The notes under the pieces are model-generated. The model saw nothing but the letters and a program-made list of their open reading frames with translations. It made no database searches and was not told the origin of the DNA. DNA of 5,146 bases from Caulobacteraceae bacterium. Its GTDB lineage: Bacteria > Pseudomonadota > Alphaproteobacteria > Caulobacterales > Caulobacteraceae. The position numbers were made by a program, and so were the translations under genes. The first letter of the stretch is position 1. Each line of letters opens with the position of its first letter. Positions 1 through 5,146 of the stretch are shown one piece after another. Location: contig PLFA01000012.1 in NCBI GenBank assembly GCA_003136615.1, forward strand, positions 429 to 5,574, read 5' to 3'.

Positions 1-417
1 CTCGGCCGGGGTGACATCGGCGATATAGCCCTGGATCACCGAACCATTGCCGGCCGCCATCCCGCCAAAAAAGCGGATGATGAAAGCGATGAGGATGTTC
101 GGCGCGAAGGCCATGCCGAGATAGCAGAGGCAGTTGGCGGCCAGGGTCCAGACGAGGATCGGCTTGCGCCCCACCTGGTCGGAGAGGCGGCCCCAGAAAG
201 GTTCGCCCCAGAAGGAGCCCATGGCGTAGCCCGAGAAGATCAGAGCGATCTGCCAGGGCGCGGCGTGAAACGAGGCGCCATAGAAAGGCAAAAGCGGCAC
301 GACGATGCCAAAGCCCATCATATTGATGAACATCACCGACAGCAGCGTATACATCGCCGCCGGAGAGCGCCGCTGGGCCTCGGGCAAATGGCCCTGAGTT
401 GTCGCCGGGGCGGTCAT
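1..417 (-). CDS. MFS transporter, TetA-like drug/proton antiporter type (N-terminal part, truncated by window edge)
   Basis: The first 139 codons are visible and the gene continues past the left edge. After a hydrophilic tail of about 20 residues comes a first hydrophobic segment (about 22-46, with GFGIVVPLLPFY), a second (about 55-73), then the loop 2-3 motif A of the major facilitator superfamily, GRLSDQVGRKP, at residues 76-86. Further segments lie at about 87-105 and 107-125, and the last visible residues (YIADVTPAE) match the region after TM4 in the TetA/TCR group. Known for the family: proton-coupled export across the inner membrane. The substrate cannot be told from this part, and sugar or multidrug efflux are equally open. 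ATG at 417 is the only upstream start, because an in-frame TGA lies at 450-448, but it has no clear Shine-Dalgarno; ATG at codon 22 is an alternative. It starts 58 nt after infC on the same strand with no obvious terminator between, so read-through transcription is possible. Confidence 0.85.
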   Translation of the reverse strand, partial: MTAPATTQGHLPEAQRRSPAAMYTLLSVMFINMMGFGIVVPLLPFYGASFHAAPWQIALIFSGYAMGSFWGEPFWGRLSDQVGRKPILVWTLAANCLCYLGMAFAPNILIAFIIRFFGGMAAGNGSVIQGYIADVTPAE

Positions 418-475
418 GGCGGTGCGTTTAAGGCGCGCCGCGAAGGCTCACAAGGTCTGGGACCCGCGCTCTCCC

Positions 476-1009
476 TTAGCGGGGGGCGAGGATCATGATC
501 ATCTGGCGGCCTTCCATGCGGGGTTCGTACTCCACCTTGGCCACCGGATCGAAGTCGGTCTTCACCTGCTGCAGGAGCTTCATGCCGAGCTCCGGGTGGC
601 GCATTTCACCGCCCCGGAAGCGCAAGGTCACCTTCACCTTGTCGCCTTCTTCGAAGAACCGGTGCATGGCCCGGGCCTTCACCTCATAGTCATGGATATC
701 GATATTGGGCCGAAGCTTGATTTCCTTGACCTCGACCAGCTTCTGACGCTTGCGCGCCTCGTTCTTTTTCTTCTGTTCCTGGAATTTGAATTTTCCAAAG
801 TCGAGAATTTTGCAGACGGGCGGGTCCGCCGTGGGAGAAACTTCAACCAGATCAAGCCCGGCTTCCGCCGCCGCCTCCAGAGCCGCCGAGGTCGGCATGA
901 TCCCCTGTTTTTCACCGTTTTGGTCGATCAACAGAACGCGGGGAACGCGGATATCTTCATTGATGCGGGGGCCGTCCTTGGACGGCGGCGCGGGCATGGG
1001 ACGGCGAAT
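476..1009 (-). CDS. infC: Translation initiation factor IF-3, with ATT start codon
   Basis: IF-3 binds the 30S subunit, prevents premature joining of 50S and checks the start codon-initiator tRNA pairing. The 177-residue product has the usual length (E. coli 180). The N-domain starts at about residue 16 (GPRINEDIR) and carries ADPPVCKILDFGKF, the IF-3 signature. A charged linker helix (KKKNEARKRQK) follows, then the C-domain with VKEIKLRP, the RFRGGEM segment and the terminal EGRQMIMILAPR. Start choice: the ATG at 997 has no ribosome binding site, whereas the in-frame ATT at 1009 lies 8 nt after a perfect AAGGAG (1023-1018), and an in-frame TAA at 1024-1022 rules out anything further upstream. 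ATT adds MRRP to the front, a sequence seen in other alphaproteobacterial IF-3 proteins as I recall. In E. coli the AUU start lets IF-3 repress its own synthesis, and the same is inferred here. rpmI and rplT, which often follow infC, are not present downstream; an MFS gene is. Confidence 0.95.
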   Translation of the reverse strand: MRRPMPAPPSKDGPRINEDIRVPRVLLIDQNGEKQGIMPTSAALEAAAEAGLDLVEVSPTADPPVCKILDFGKFKFQEQKKKNEARKRQKLVEVKEIKLRPNIDIHDYEVKARAMHRFFEEGDKVKVTLRFRGGEMRHPELGMKLLQQVKTDFDPVAKVEYEPRMEGRQMIMILAPR

Positions 1010-1017
1010 AGGCTCTG

Positions 1018-1023
1018 CTCCTT
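1018..1023 (-). promoter_or_regulatory. Shine-Dalgarno of infC, decides the ATT start
   Basis: The minus strand reads TAAGGAGCAGAGCCT followed by ATT. AAGGAG is a perfect match to the anti-Shine-Dalgarno of 16S rRNA and sits 8 nt before ATT, a good spacing, but 20 nt before the first ATG, which is too far. The TAA overlapping the site is in the infC frame and closes the reading frame upstream. This makes ATT the best supported start. Confidence 0.85.
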
Positions 1024-1029
1024 AGGGCT

Positions 1030-1042
1030 GTTTCAACGAAAC
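1030..1042 (-). repeat. Short perfect inverted repeat (hairpin) in infC leader
   Basis: GTTTC-GTT-GAAAC forms a 5-bp perfect stem with a 3-nt loop and ends 6 nt upstream of the AAGGAG. In RNA it could fold just before the ribosome binding site. There is no following T-run, so it is not an intrinsic terminator. The stem is short and may have arisen by chance. Confidence 0.35.
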
Positions 1043-1066
1043 CGTGAATTTCAAAATACACACGGT
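1041..1066. repeat. 6-bp inverted repeat ACCGTG / CACGGT around the putative infC -10
   Basis: Perfect 6-bp arms at 1041-1046 and 1061-1066 are separated by an AT-rich 14-nt spacer that contains the candidate -10 hexamer. The layout would fit a dimeric repressor operator or a weak stem-loop, but no known regulator site is recognised. Two bases overlap the hairpin at 1030-1042. Confidence 0.3.
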
Positions 1067-1083
1067 GATCTGGATATGAGCAA
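1055..1083 (-). promoter_or_regulatory. Possible sigma70-type promoter for infC
   Basis: On the minus strand TTGCTC (1083-1078) and TGTATT (1060-1055) are separated by 17 nt. They match the -35 consensus at three of six positions and the -10 at four of six. A start of transcription near 1048 would give a leader of about 40 nt containing the small hairpin at 1042-1030 and the Shine-Dalgarno. The stretch is AT-rich compared with its surroundings and lies in the only sizeable gap upstream of infC. The match is modest and alphaproteobacterial promoters are degenerate, so this is a candidate only. Confidence 0.3.
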
Positions 1084-1097
1084 GGATAGGCCAAGGA

Positions 1098-2069
1098 TCA
1101 AGACATCTGTGGTCTGGGCCACCTTGATATCGCCAGGGCTCTGTCCACGACCACGGCGGGATCAAGGTCTTCCAGGGCTCTCGCGCGGAGAATGACGACC
1201 CGTCCGCGCGGTGCGCAAAGGTCAGGGTCCGACTCCTTTGAGAACAGGCTCAGGGTGGGCGCGCCGGCGGCCGCGATGAGGTGAAGAGGGCCTGTATCAT
1301 TGCCCACGGCGACATGGGCCGTGGTCCCCAGCCGCGCGATCTCGCCGAAATCCGTCTGGCCCGTGAGATCTCTGACCCCTGGCGCGTCGCAGGCGATCTC
1401 TTCACCGAGATGGCGCTCGCTTTCACCGCCGATGATCAGGACCTCATAGCCGCGCGCCAGCAGTGCGCGGGCCAGATGGCCATAGGCCCTCGCCGGCCAG
1501 CGTTTGAGCGGACGCCCTGCCGAAGAGCCTGGCACGATGAGCGCGAGCGGCGCGCGGTCATCAGGGGCGCCAGGACTTTCGCCCAGGAGCCAACTGACAT
1601 CAGGGCCAGGGGCGGAGCCTGGCGCCACGGGCGCATCCGGCCAGATCCCCGCGGCGCGGAGCTGGTCGGCCTCGCGCTCAAGCGTGTGCATCCGCATCCG
1701 CGAGGGCTTGCGGTGGGGCCGCGCGCAACCCCAGGCGGTTCCGGACCAGACGGGCGGGAATGGGCGGAGCGACTGGAAATAAAGGTTCGTGCGGTCGTTG
1801 GCCTGAAGATCAAAGACGCATCGGTAACGCGCGCGCCGCAGGCGGCCGATGAGGCGGAGGAACCCCGCCAGCGTCCGGGGTCGGCCGTCTGTCTCCACGG
1901 CGTCGAACCAGGGGCTGGCGCGCAGCAGGGCCTCATAGGGCGGCGTGGTCAAGAGTGTGATGTGCGCATCGGGGTGGGCCGCGCGGATGCGTGCGAAGGC
2001 GGCCATGGCGAGGATCACGTCACCCAGCGCCGAAAGCTTGATCACCAGGACGCGCACGGGAGCCGTCAT
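1098..2069 (-). CDS. Glycosyltransferase family 9 protein (ADP-heptose:LPS heptosyltransferase-like)
   Basis: The 323-residue protein has the GT-B layout of GT9 enzymes such as WaaC and WaaF, which move heptose from ADP-heptose onto the LPS inner core at the cytoplasmic face of the inner membrane. The N-terminal domain opens with VLVIKLSALGDVI (residues 7-19); Asp17 lines up with the catalytic aspartate of WaaC. The C-terminal domain has LIVPGSSAGRPLKRWP (177-192) and the donor-site motif GNDTGPLHLIAAAGAP (256-271). The length is close to the family norm (about 320-350). Its ATG overlaps the TGA of the upstream GT4 gene in an ATGA junction and has no clear Shine-Dalgarno of its own, so translation probably depends on termination-reinitiation. 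The substrate is not settled by sequence: the family also contains enzymes using other sugars, so WaaC/WaaF names are not given. No convincing terminator follows. Confidence 0.88.
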   Translation of the reverse strand: MTAPVRVLVIKLSALGDVILAMAAFARIRAAHPDAHITLLTTPPYEALLRASPWFDAVETDGRPRTLAGFLRLIGRLRRARYRCVFDLQANDRTNLYFQSLRPFPPVWSGTAWGCARPHRKPSRMRMHTLEREADQLRAAGIWPDAPVAPGSAPGPDVSWLLGESPGAPDDRAPLALIVPGSSAGRPLKRWPARAYGHLARALLARGYEVLIIGGESERHLGEEIACDAPGVRDLTGQTDFGEIARLGTTAHVAVGNDTGPLHLIAAAGAPTLSLFSKESDPDLCAPRGRVVILRARALEDLDPAVVVDRALAISRWPRPQMS

Positions 2070-3229
2070 GACCGCTGCGCCATCAAACGCCGATAGATTG
2101 CGAAATGGGCCTCTTCCATGGCCTCAAGGGAATACAGCCGCTCAACCCGCGCCCTCGCCCGCGCCCCGATCTCCCCGCGCGCCGCGTCTGTCAGGTCGAG
2201 GGCGGCGCTGATCGCCTGGGTCCAGGCCTCTGGCTTTCCGGGGTTGACCAGCCAGCCCGTCTCTCGATCCACGATGGTCTCGCCGGTGGCGCCGAGCGGG
2301 GAGGCCAGAACCAGCCGCCCCATGGCGCAGGCTTCGACGACACCCCGCCCGAAGGACTCCGGCGCCTGGGACGGGGCGATCACCACGTCGGCCGCGAGAT
2401 AGGCGGCGGGCATATCAGCGACGGCGCCGACTAATCTGACCCGGTCTCCGAGACCCGCCTGAGCGGCCACGGTCCGCAACGACTCCCTCTCGCGCGCGCT
2501 CTCGGGCTTGCCGGCCAAGATGAGGACGGCGCCCCGATCTGCGTTAAGGCCGGCCAGCGCCGTGATCGCAAGCCTCTGTCCCTTCCAACCCGTGAGCCGG
2601 GCGGCCTCCAGAATGACCGGTGCGCGGGCCTCAGGTGATATGCCCCAGGCGGCGCGTTGGGCGGCGATTCGCTCCGGCGAAACCTTGGCTGGATCGAAAA
2701 GGTGGGTGTCGATCCCCTCCGGAACCACCGCCACGTGCACGGGATCGATGCCGTGCTGCTCATTTATGTGCCGGCCGGTAAAGGCCGAATTCGCGATCAC
2801 GAGATCGCCCCGGGTCATGACGCCATTGTACCAGCGCTTCAGCGGCGAACGGGCGGCGTAGATGCCGTGATAGGTGGCGACGATGGGCACGCCCACGGCC
2901 CGCGCGGCCCAAAGCGCGCTGAAGGCGGGCGCCCGGGAGCGGACGTGAACGAGGCTGACGCCCTCGCGCCGGATCAAGCGCGCGAGACGCCAGGCGTTGG
3001 TCGCCAGGGCCAGCGGGCTCTTCCTATGGACCGGCAATCGCAGAAGGTCACCGCCGTCGTGGGTGAGCCGCTTTTCCAGAGCGCCCCCTCGCGAGGCCAC
3101 CAGGGAACGGGCGCCAGCCGCCGCCACCGCCCGGGCAATGTCCAGCGTAACCGCCTCCACCCCGCCGCCCTCAAGGCGCGGGGTGACCTGGAGCAGGACA
3201 AAGCCGGGGGGCAGAGGCCCGCTGTCCAT
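2066..3229 (-). CDS. Glycosyltransferase family 4 (GT-B, retaining), envelope glycan synthesis
   Basis: The 387-residue protein has both GT-B Rossmann domains. The N-terminal acceptor domain begins VLLQVTPRLEGGGVE (residues 11-25; glycine loop 21-23) and contains TYHGIY (119-124) and ANSAFT (146-151). The C-terminal donor domain has VVPEGID (168-174), ARLTGWKGQ (210-218; Arg211 and Lys216 are placed like the family's phosphate-binding pair) and the GT4 E-x7-E motif, Glu291 and Glu299 within APESFGRGVVEA. No signal peptide or membrane segment is evident, so it should act in the cytoplasm or at the inner face of the inner membrane. It starts 19 nt after galU and overlaps the GT9 gene by 4 nt, which argues for joint production and work on one glycan, for example LPS core. 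The ATG at 3229 lacks a good Shine-Dalgarno, and the first nine residues are dispensable for the fold. Donor and acceptor are unknown. Confidence 0.9.
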   Translation of the reverse strand: MDSGPLPPGFVLLQVTPRLEGGGVEAVTLDIARAVAAAGARSLVASRGGALEKRLTHDGGDLLRLPVHRKSPLALATNAWRLARLIRREGVSLVHVRSRAPAFSALWAARAVGVPIVATYHGIYAARSPLKRWYNGVMTRGDLVIANSAFTGRHINEQHGIDPVHVAVVPEGIDTHLFDPAKVSPERIAAQRAAWGISPEARAPVILEAARLTGWKGQRLAITALAGLNADRGAVLILAGKPESARERESLRTVAAQAGLGDRVRLVGAVADMPAAYLAADVVIAPSQAPESFGRGVVEACAMGRLVLASPLGATGETIVDRETGWLVNPGKPEAWTQAISAALDLTDAARGEIGARARARVERLYSLEAMEEAHFAIYRRLMAQRS

Positions 3230-3248
3230 GGTGGCGACAGCCCGGCGG

Positions 3249-4136
3249 CTAGAGGGCGCCGAGCAGGTCCCTCACCGCGGCGCGGGCCTGATCGCCCGCT
3301 CCGGTATGGCGCAGGGCGAAGGCCACGTTTGCGCGCAACAGCCCCAGGGCGTCGCCGCAGTCATAGGTCGTCCCCTCATATTCCAGGGCGTGGAACGGCT
3401 CATGCGCCAGGCGCGCGACCATGGCGTCGGTAAGCTGAATCTCGCCGCCCGCACCCTTCGCGTGCTGGGCCAGGGCGTCAAAGATCCCGGGTTGAAGGAT
3501 ATAGCGGCCGGAGATGAGGAGATTGGAGGGTTCGGTTCCCAGCGGCGGCTTTTCCACCATGCCGGTCATGGCTCTCAGGCGTCCATCAAAGCCCGGCGTC
3601 TCGGCGCCCAGGGCCACGATGCCGTACTTATGCGTCTCGCCTTCGGGCGCGGGCTCGACAACCACGATATTGCCGCCCACCGCCTCATGAGCCGCCATGG
3701 CCTGGGAGAGGGCGCCTGGGTTGGCCGCCATCAGCATGTCCGGCAGCATCACGGCGAAGGGCTCATCGCCGATAACGTCTCTGGCGCACCATACCGCATG
3801 ACCAAGGCCCAGGGGCGCCATCTGGCGCACAAAGCTCATCTGGCCGGGCCCCAGCAGCTCGTCGTTCAGGATTTCCAGAAGTTCGGCGCGGCCGCGTTCG
3901 GCCAGGCCCTGTTCAAGCTCCACCGCATGGTCGAAGTAGTCCTCGATCGCGCCCTGGCCGCGCCCGACGATGACCACAAAATGCTCAATGCCCGCCGCGC
4001 GGCCCTCGGCCACCACGTGGGCGATCATCGGGCGGTCAAAGACATTGAGCAGGTTCTTCGGCGTGGCCTTGGCGGCGGGCTGATTGCGGGTGCCCAGGCC
4101 CGCGGCGGGAAGGACCGCCTTGCGTACGCGTGTCAT
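3249..4136 (-). CDS. galU: UTP-glucose-1-phosphate uridylyltransferase (GalU family), divergent motifs
   Basis: Family role: UTP plus glucose-1-P gives UDP-glucose plus pyrophosphate, in the cytoplasm, supplying surface glycan synthesis. The 295-residue length is normal. Residues 4-17 (VRKAVLPAAGLGTR) form the nucleotide-binding loop. Further GalU landmarks are GRGQGAIEDYFD (58-69), GLGHAV (110-115), LPDML with the presumed metal Asp133, KYGIV (170-174), VEKP (194-197), SGRYIL (209-214), GEIQLTDA (231-238) and YEGTTYDCGDALGLLRANVAFA (253-274, in two parts: YEGTTYDCGD and LGLLRANVAFA). Odd features: residues 18-31 read NQPAAKATPKNLLN where typical enzymes have x-LPATKAIPKEML-x, and the usual LPDD is LPDM. 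The fold is clear, but the exact sugar-phosphate is less certain than the name suggests. It starts 8 nt after the glmS stop and precedes two glycosyltransferases. Confidence 0.85.
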   Translation of the reverse strand: MTRVRKAVLPAAGLGTRNQPAAKATPKNLLNVFDRPMIAHVVAEGRAAGIEHFVVIVGRGQGAIEDYFDHAVELEQGLAERGRAELLEILNDELLGPGQMSFVRQMAPLGLGHAVWCARDVIGDEPFAVMLPDMLMAANPGALSQAMAAHEAVGGNIVVVEPAPEGETHKYGIVALGAETPGFDGRLRAMTGMVEKPPLGTEPSNLLISGRYILQPGIFDALAQHAKGAGGEIQLTDAMVARLAHEPFHALEYEGTTYDCGDALGLLRANVAFALRHTGAGDQARAAVRDLLGAL

Positions 4137-4147
4137 AAGCTCCCTTA
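4137..4147 (-). promoter_or_regulatory. galU ribosome binding site overlapping the glmS stop codon
   Basis: The minus strand reads TAAGGGAGCTT before the galU ATG. The glmS stop TAA supplies the first bases of the Shine-Dalgarno. AAGG ends 6 nt before ATG, and GGGAG ends 3 nt before it. Such a layout supports coupled translation of glmS and galU and confirms the ATG at 4136 as the galU start. Confidence 0.6.
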
Positions 4148-5146
4148 CTCGACGGTAACCGACTTGGCGAGGTTGCGGGGCTGATCCACATCCGCGCCCT
4201 TGGCCACGCCCACCTGATAGGCGAGCACCTGAAGGGGAACGGCGAAGATCAGGGGCGCGATCAGGGGATCACAATCGGGGCCGATAATCAGGCGCGCCTC
4301 GGCCGGGGCGTGGGCGGCGCCCGCTGCGTCGGTGATCAGCACCACGGCCCCGTTGCGGGCGATGACCTCGGAAATATTGGAGAGCGTCTTATCGAAGGCC
4401 GCGTCGCTGGGGGCGACCACCACGACCGGCGTCGCCTCATCGATGAGCGCGATGGGACCATGCTTCATCTCGCCGGCCGCATAGCCTTCGGCGTGGATGT
4501 AGCTACCCTCCTTGAGTTTAAGCGCGCCTTCCATGGCCAGCCCGTACATGGCCCCACGTCCCAGATAGAGCACGTCCCGCGCCCGGGCGATTTCCGGGGC
4601 GATGAGACGCAGGGAATCTTCAGTGAGCGCGATGGACTGGGAGAGGAGGCGCGGCGCCTCCAGCAGCACATTCACAAGGCGCCGCTCCTCGGCGGCGTCG
4701 ATGCGGCCCCGCTGGCGTGCCGCGGCCACCGCCAGGGCGATCAGAGCGGTGAGCTGCGCGGTGAAGGCCTTGGTGGAGAGCACGCAGATTTCCGGCCCCG
4801 CATGGGTCGGCCAGACCAGGTCCACTTCCCGCGACATGGTGGATTCGGGCGCGTTGACGATCACCGCGGTGGTCAGGCCCTTGGCCTTGCACCAGCGCAG
4901 AGCCGCCAGGGTGTCGGCTGTCTCTCCGGACTGAGAGACCGCGATCGCCAGGGTCGACGCAGCAATCGCTGGATTGCGATAGCGAAACTCCGACGCCACC
5001 TCCACGTCAGTGGGCAGCCCCGCCAGGTCCTCGAAGATATATTTGGCGATCAGCCCCGCATAATATGCGGTGCCGCAGGCGAGAATCTGCAGGCGCTCAA
5101 CCTTGCTGAAGTCGAAGCCACCCGGCGGCGCCGCACTGGAGGTGAT
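4145..5146 (-). CDS. glmS: Glutamine-fructose-6-phosphate aminotransferase (isomerizing), C-terminal part truncated by window edge
   Basis: GlmS converts fructose-6-P and glutamine to glucosamine-6-P, the first step to UDP-GlcNAc for peptidoglycan and lipid A. The reading frame is open to the right edge, so 333 of about 606-610 residues are seen: both SIS (sugar isomerase) domains, with the glutaminase domain outside. Numbering from the first visible residue, SIS1 has ILACGTAYYAG (21-31), SQSGETADTLAALR (71-84) and GPEICVLSTKAFTAQL (117-132). SIS2 has LGRGAMYGLAMEGALKLKE (195-213) and HAEGYAAGEMKHGP (218-231). The C-terminus DVDQPRNLAKSVTVE (319-333) is the near-invariant active-site tail including the catalytic lysine. 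GPEICVLSTKA differs slightly from the GxEIGVASTKA usual in the family. The stop codon is shared with the galU ribosome binding site. Apparent internal starts such as GTG at 5005 are not the real start. Confidence 0.97.
   Translation of the reverse strand: MTSSAAPPGGFDFSKVERLQILACGTAYYAGLIAKYIFEDLAGLPTDVEVASEFRYRNPAIAASTLAIAVSQSGETADTLAALRWCKAKGLTTAVIVNAPESTMSREVDLVWPTHAGPEICVLSTKAFTAQLTALIALAVAAARQRGRIDAAEERRLVNVLLEAPRLLSQSIALTEDSLRLIAPEIARARDVLYLGRGAMYGLAMEGALKLKEGSYIHAEGYAAGEMKHGPIALIDEATPVVVVAPSDAAFDKTLSNISEVIARNGAVVLITDAAGAAHAPAEARLIIGPDCDPLIAPLIFAVPLQVLAYQVGVAKGADVDQPRNLAKSVTVE

Noticed and set aside
454..464. Possible terminator after infC (GGTC-CCA-GACC on the minus strand)
   Set aside because: A 4-bp stem with no following T-run is too weak to call. 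Nothing else terminator-like is visible between infC and the MFS gene.
1041..1066. Inverted repeat as an intrinsic terminator for the GT9 transcript
   Set aside because: The stem is only 6 bp with a 14-nt loop and no clean T-run follows on the minus strand. An operator or leader structure is at least as likely.
416..1195. 259-residue open frame on the plus strand, antisense to infC
   Set aside because: It lies opposite a strongly conserved IF-3 gene, shows no domain and has no ribosome binding site support. It also runs through the infC leader and the end of the GT9 gene.
1281..2096. 271-residue open frame on the plus strand, antisense to GT9
   Set aside because: GT9 motifs on the minus strand are clear. 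The plus-strand product is low-complexity Arg/Ala/Gly-rich with no family resemblance.
2657..3433. 258-residue open frame on the plus strand, antisense to GT4 and galU
   Set aside because: It spans the junction of two real genes on the other strand and shows no motif, so it is a GC-driven shadow.
2997..4184. 395-residue open frame on the plus strand, antisense to galU and part of GT4
   Set aside because: It is a shadow frame produced by high GC at wobble positions opposite a well supported gene. Its composition (many Gly, Ala, His, Arg and no recognisable domain) is typical of this. Its end (STVTDLARLRG) is simply the antisense of the conserved glmS C-terminal codons, a frequent source of spurious ORFs.
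4145..5005. Stand-alone SIS-domain protein starting at the GTG at 5005
   Set aside because: The frame stays open to the window edge and the 47 residues upstream include the conserved GlmS segment ILACGTAYYAG, so this is an internal GTG of glmS.

Overview
The window reads as a stretch of a high-GC proteobacterial chromosome, most likely an alphaproteobacterium. The reasons are the very GC-rich wobble positions and an IF-3 N-terminus (RRPM-APP-KDGPRINEDIRVPRVLLID) of the kind I recall from Caulobacter- and Maricaulis-type bacteria. The order-level placement comes from remembered sequences, not from a search. There are no RNA genes, insertion sequences, CRISPR arrays or long repeats that I can see.

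All six genes lie on the minus strand, so transcription runs from the right edge to the left. From right to left they are: the C-terminal 333 residues of glmS (5146-4145, cut by the window edge), a GalU-family uridylyltransferase (4136-3249), a GT4-family glycosyltransferase (3229-2066), a GT9 (heptosyltransferase-like) glycosyltransferase (2069-1098), infC encoding translation initiation factor IF-3 (1009-476), and the first 139 residues of an MFS transporter of the TetA-like type (417-1, cut by the left edge).

The first four genes form a tight block. The gaps are 8 nt (glmS/galU), 19 nt (galU/GT4) and a 4-nt ATGA overlap (GT4/GT9). They make biochemical sense together: GlmS makes glucosamine-6-P, the precursor of UDP-GlcNAc; the GalU-like enzyme should make a nucleotide-sugar; and the two glycosyltransferases could build a cell-surface glycan such as LPS core or another envelope polysaccharide. 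An 88-nt, comparatively AT-rich gap then separates this block from infC. It holds a possible promoter, two small inverted repeats and a strong Shine-Dalgarno sequence. The Shine-Dalgarno is placed for an ATT start codon rather than the downstream ATG, which is the classical infC arrangement. The MFS gene follows infC after 58 nt with no evident terminator and may be read through from it.

Most of the window is ordinary core metabolism, envelope biosynthesis and translation. I see no novel defence, mobile or otherwise undescribed system. The points worth a second look are the ATT start and structured leader of infC, the off-consensus active-site motifs of the GalU-like protein, and the uncharacterised GT4-GT9 pair attached to glmS-galU.
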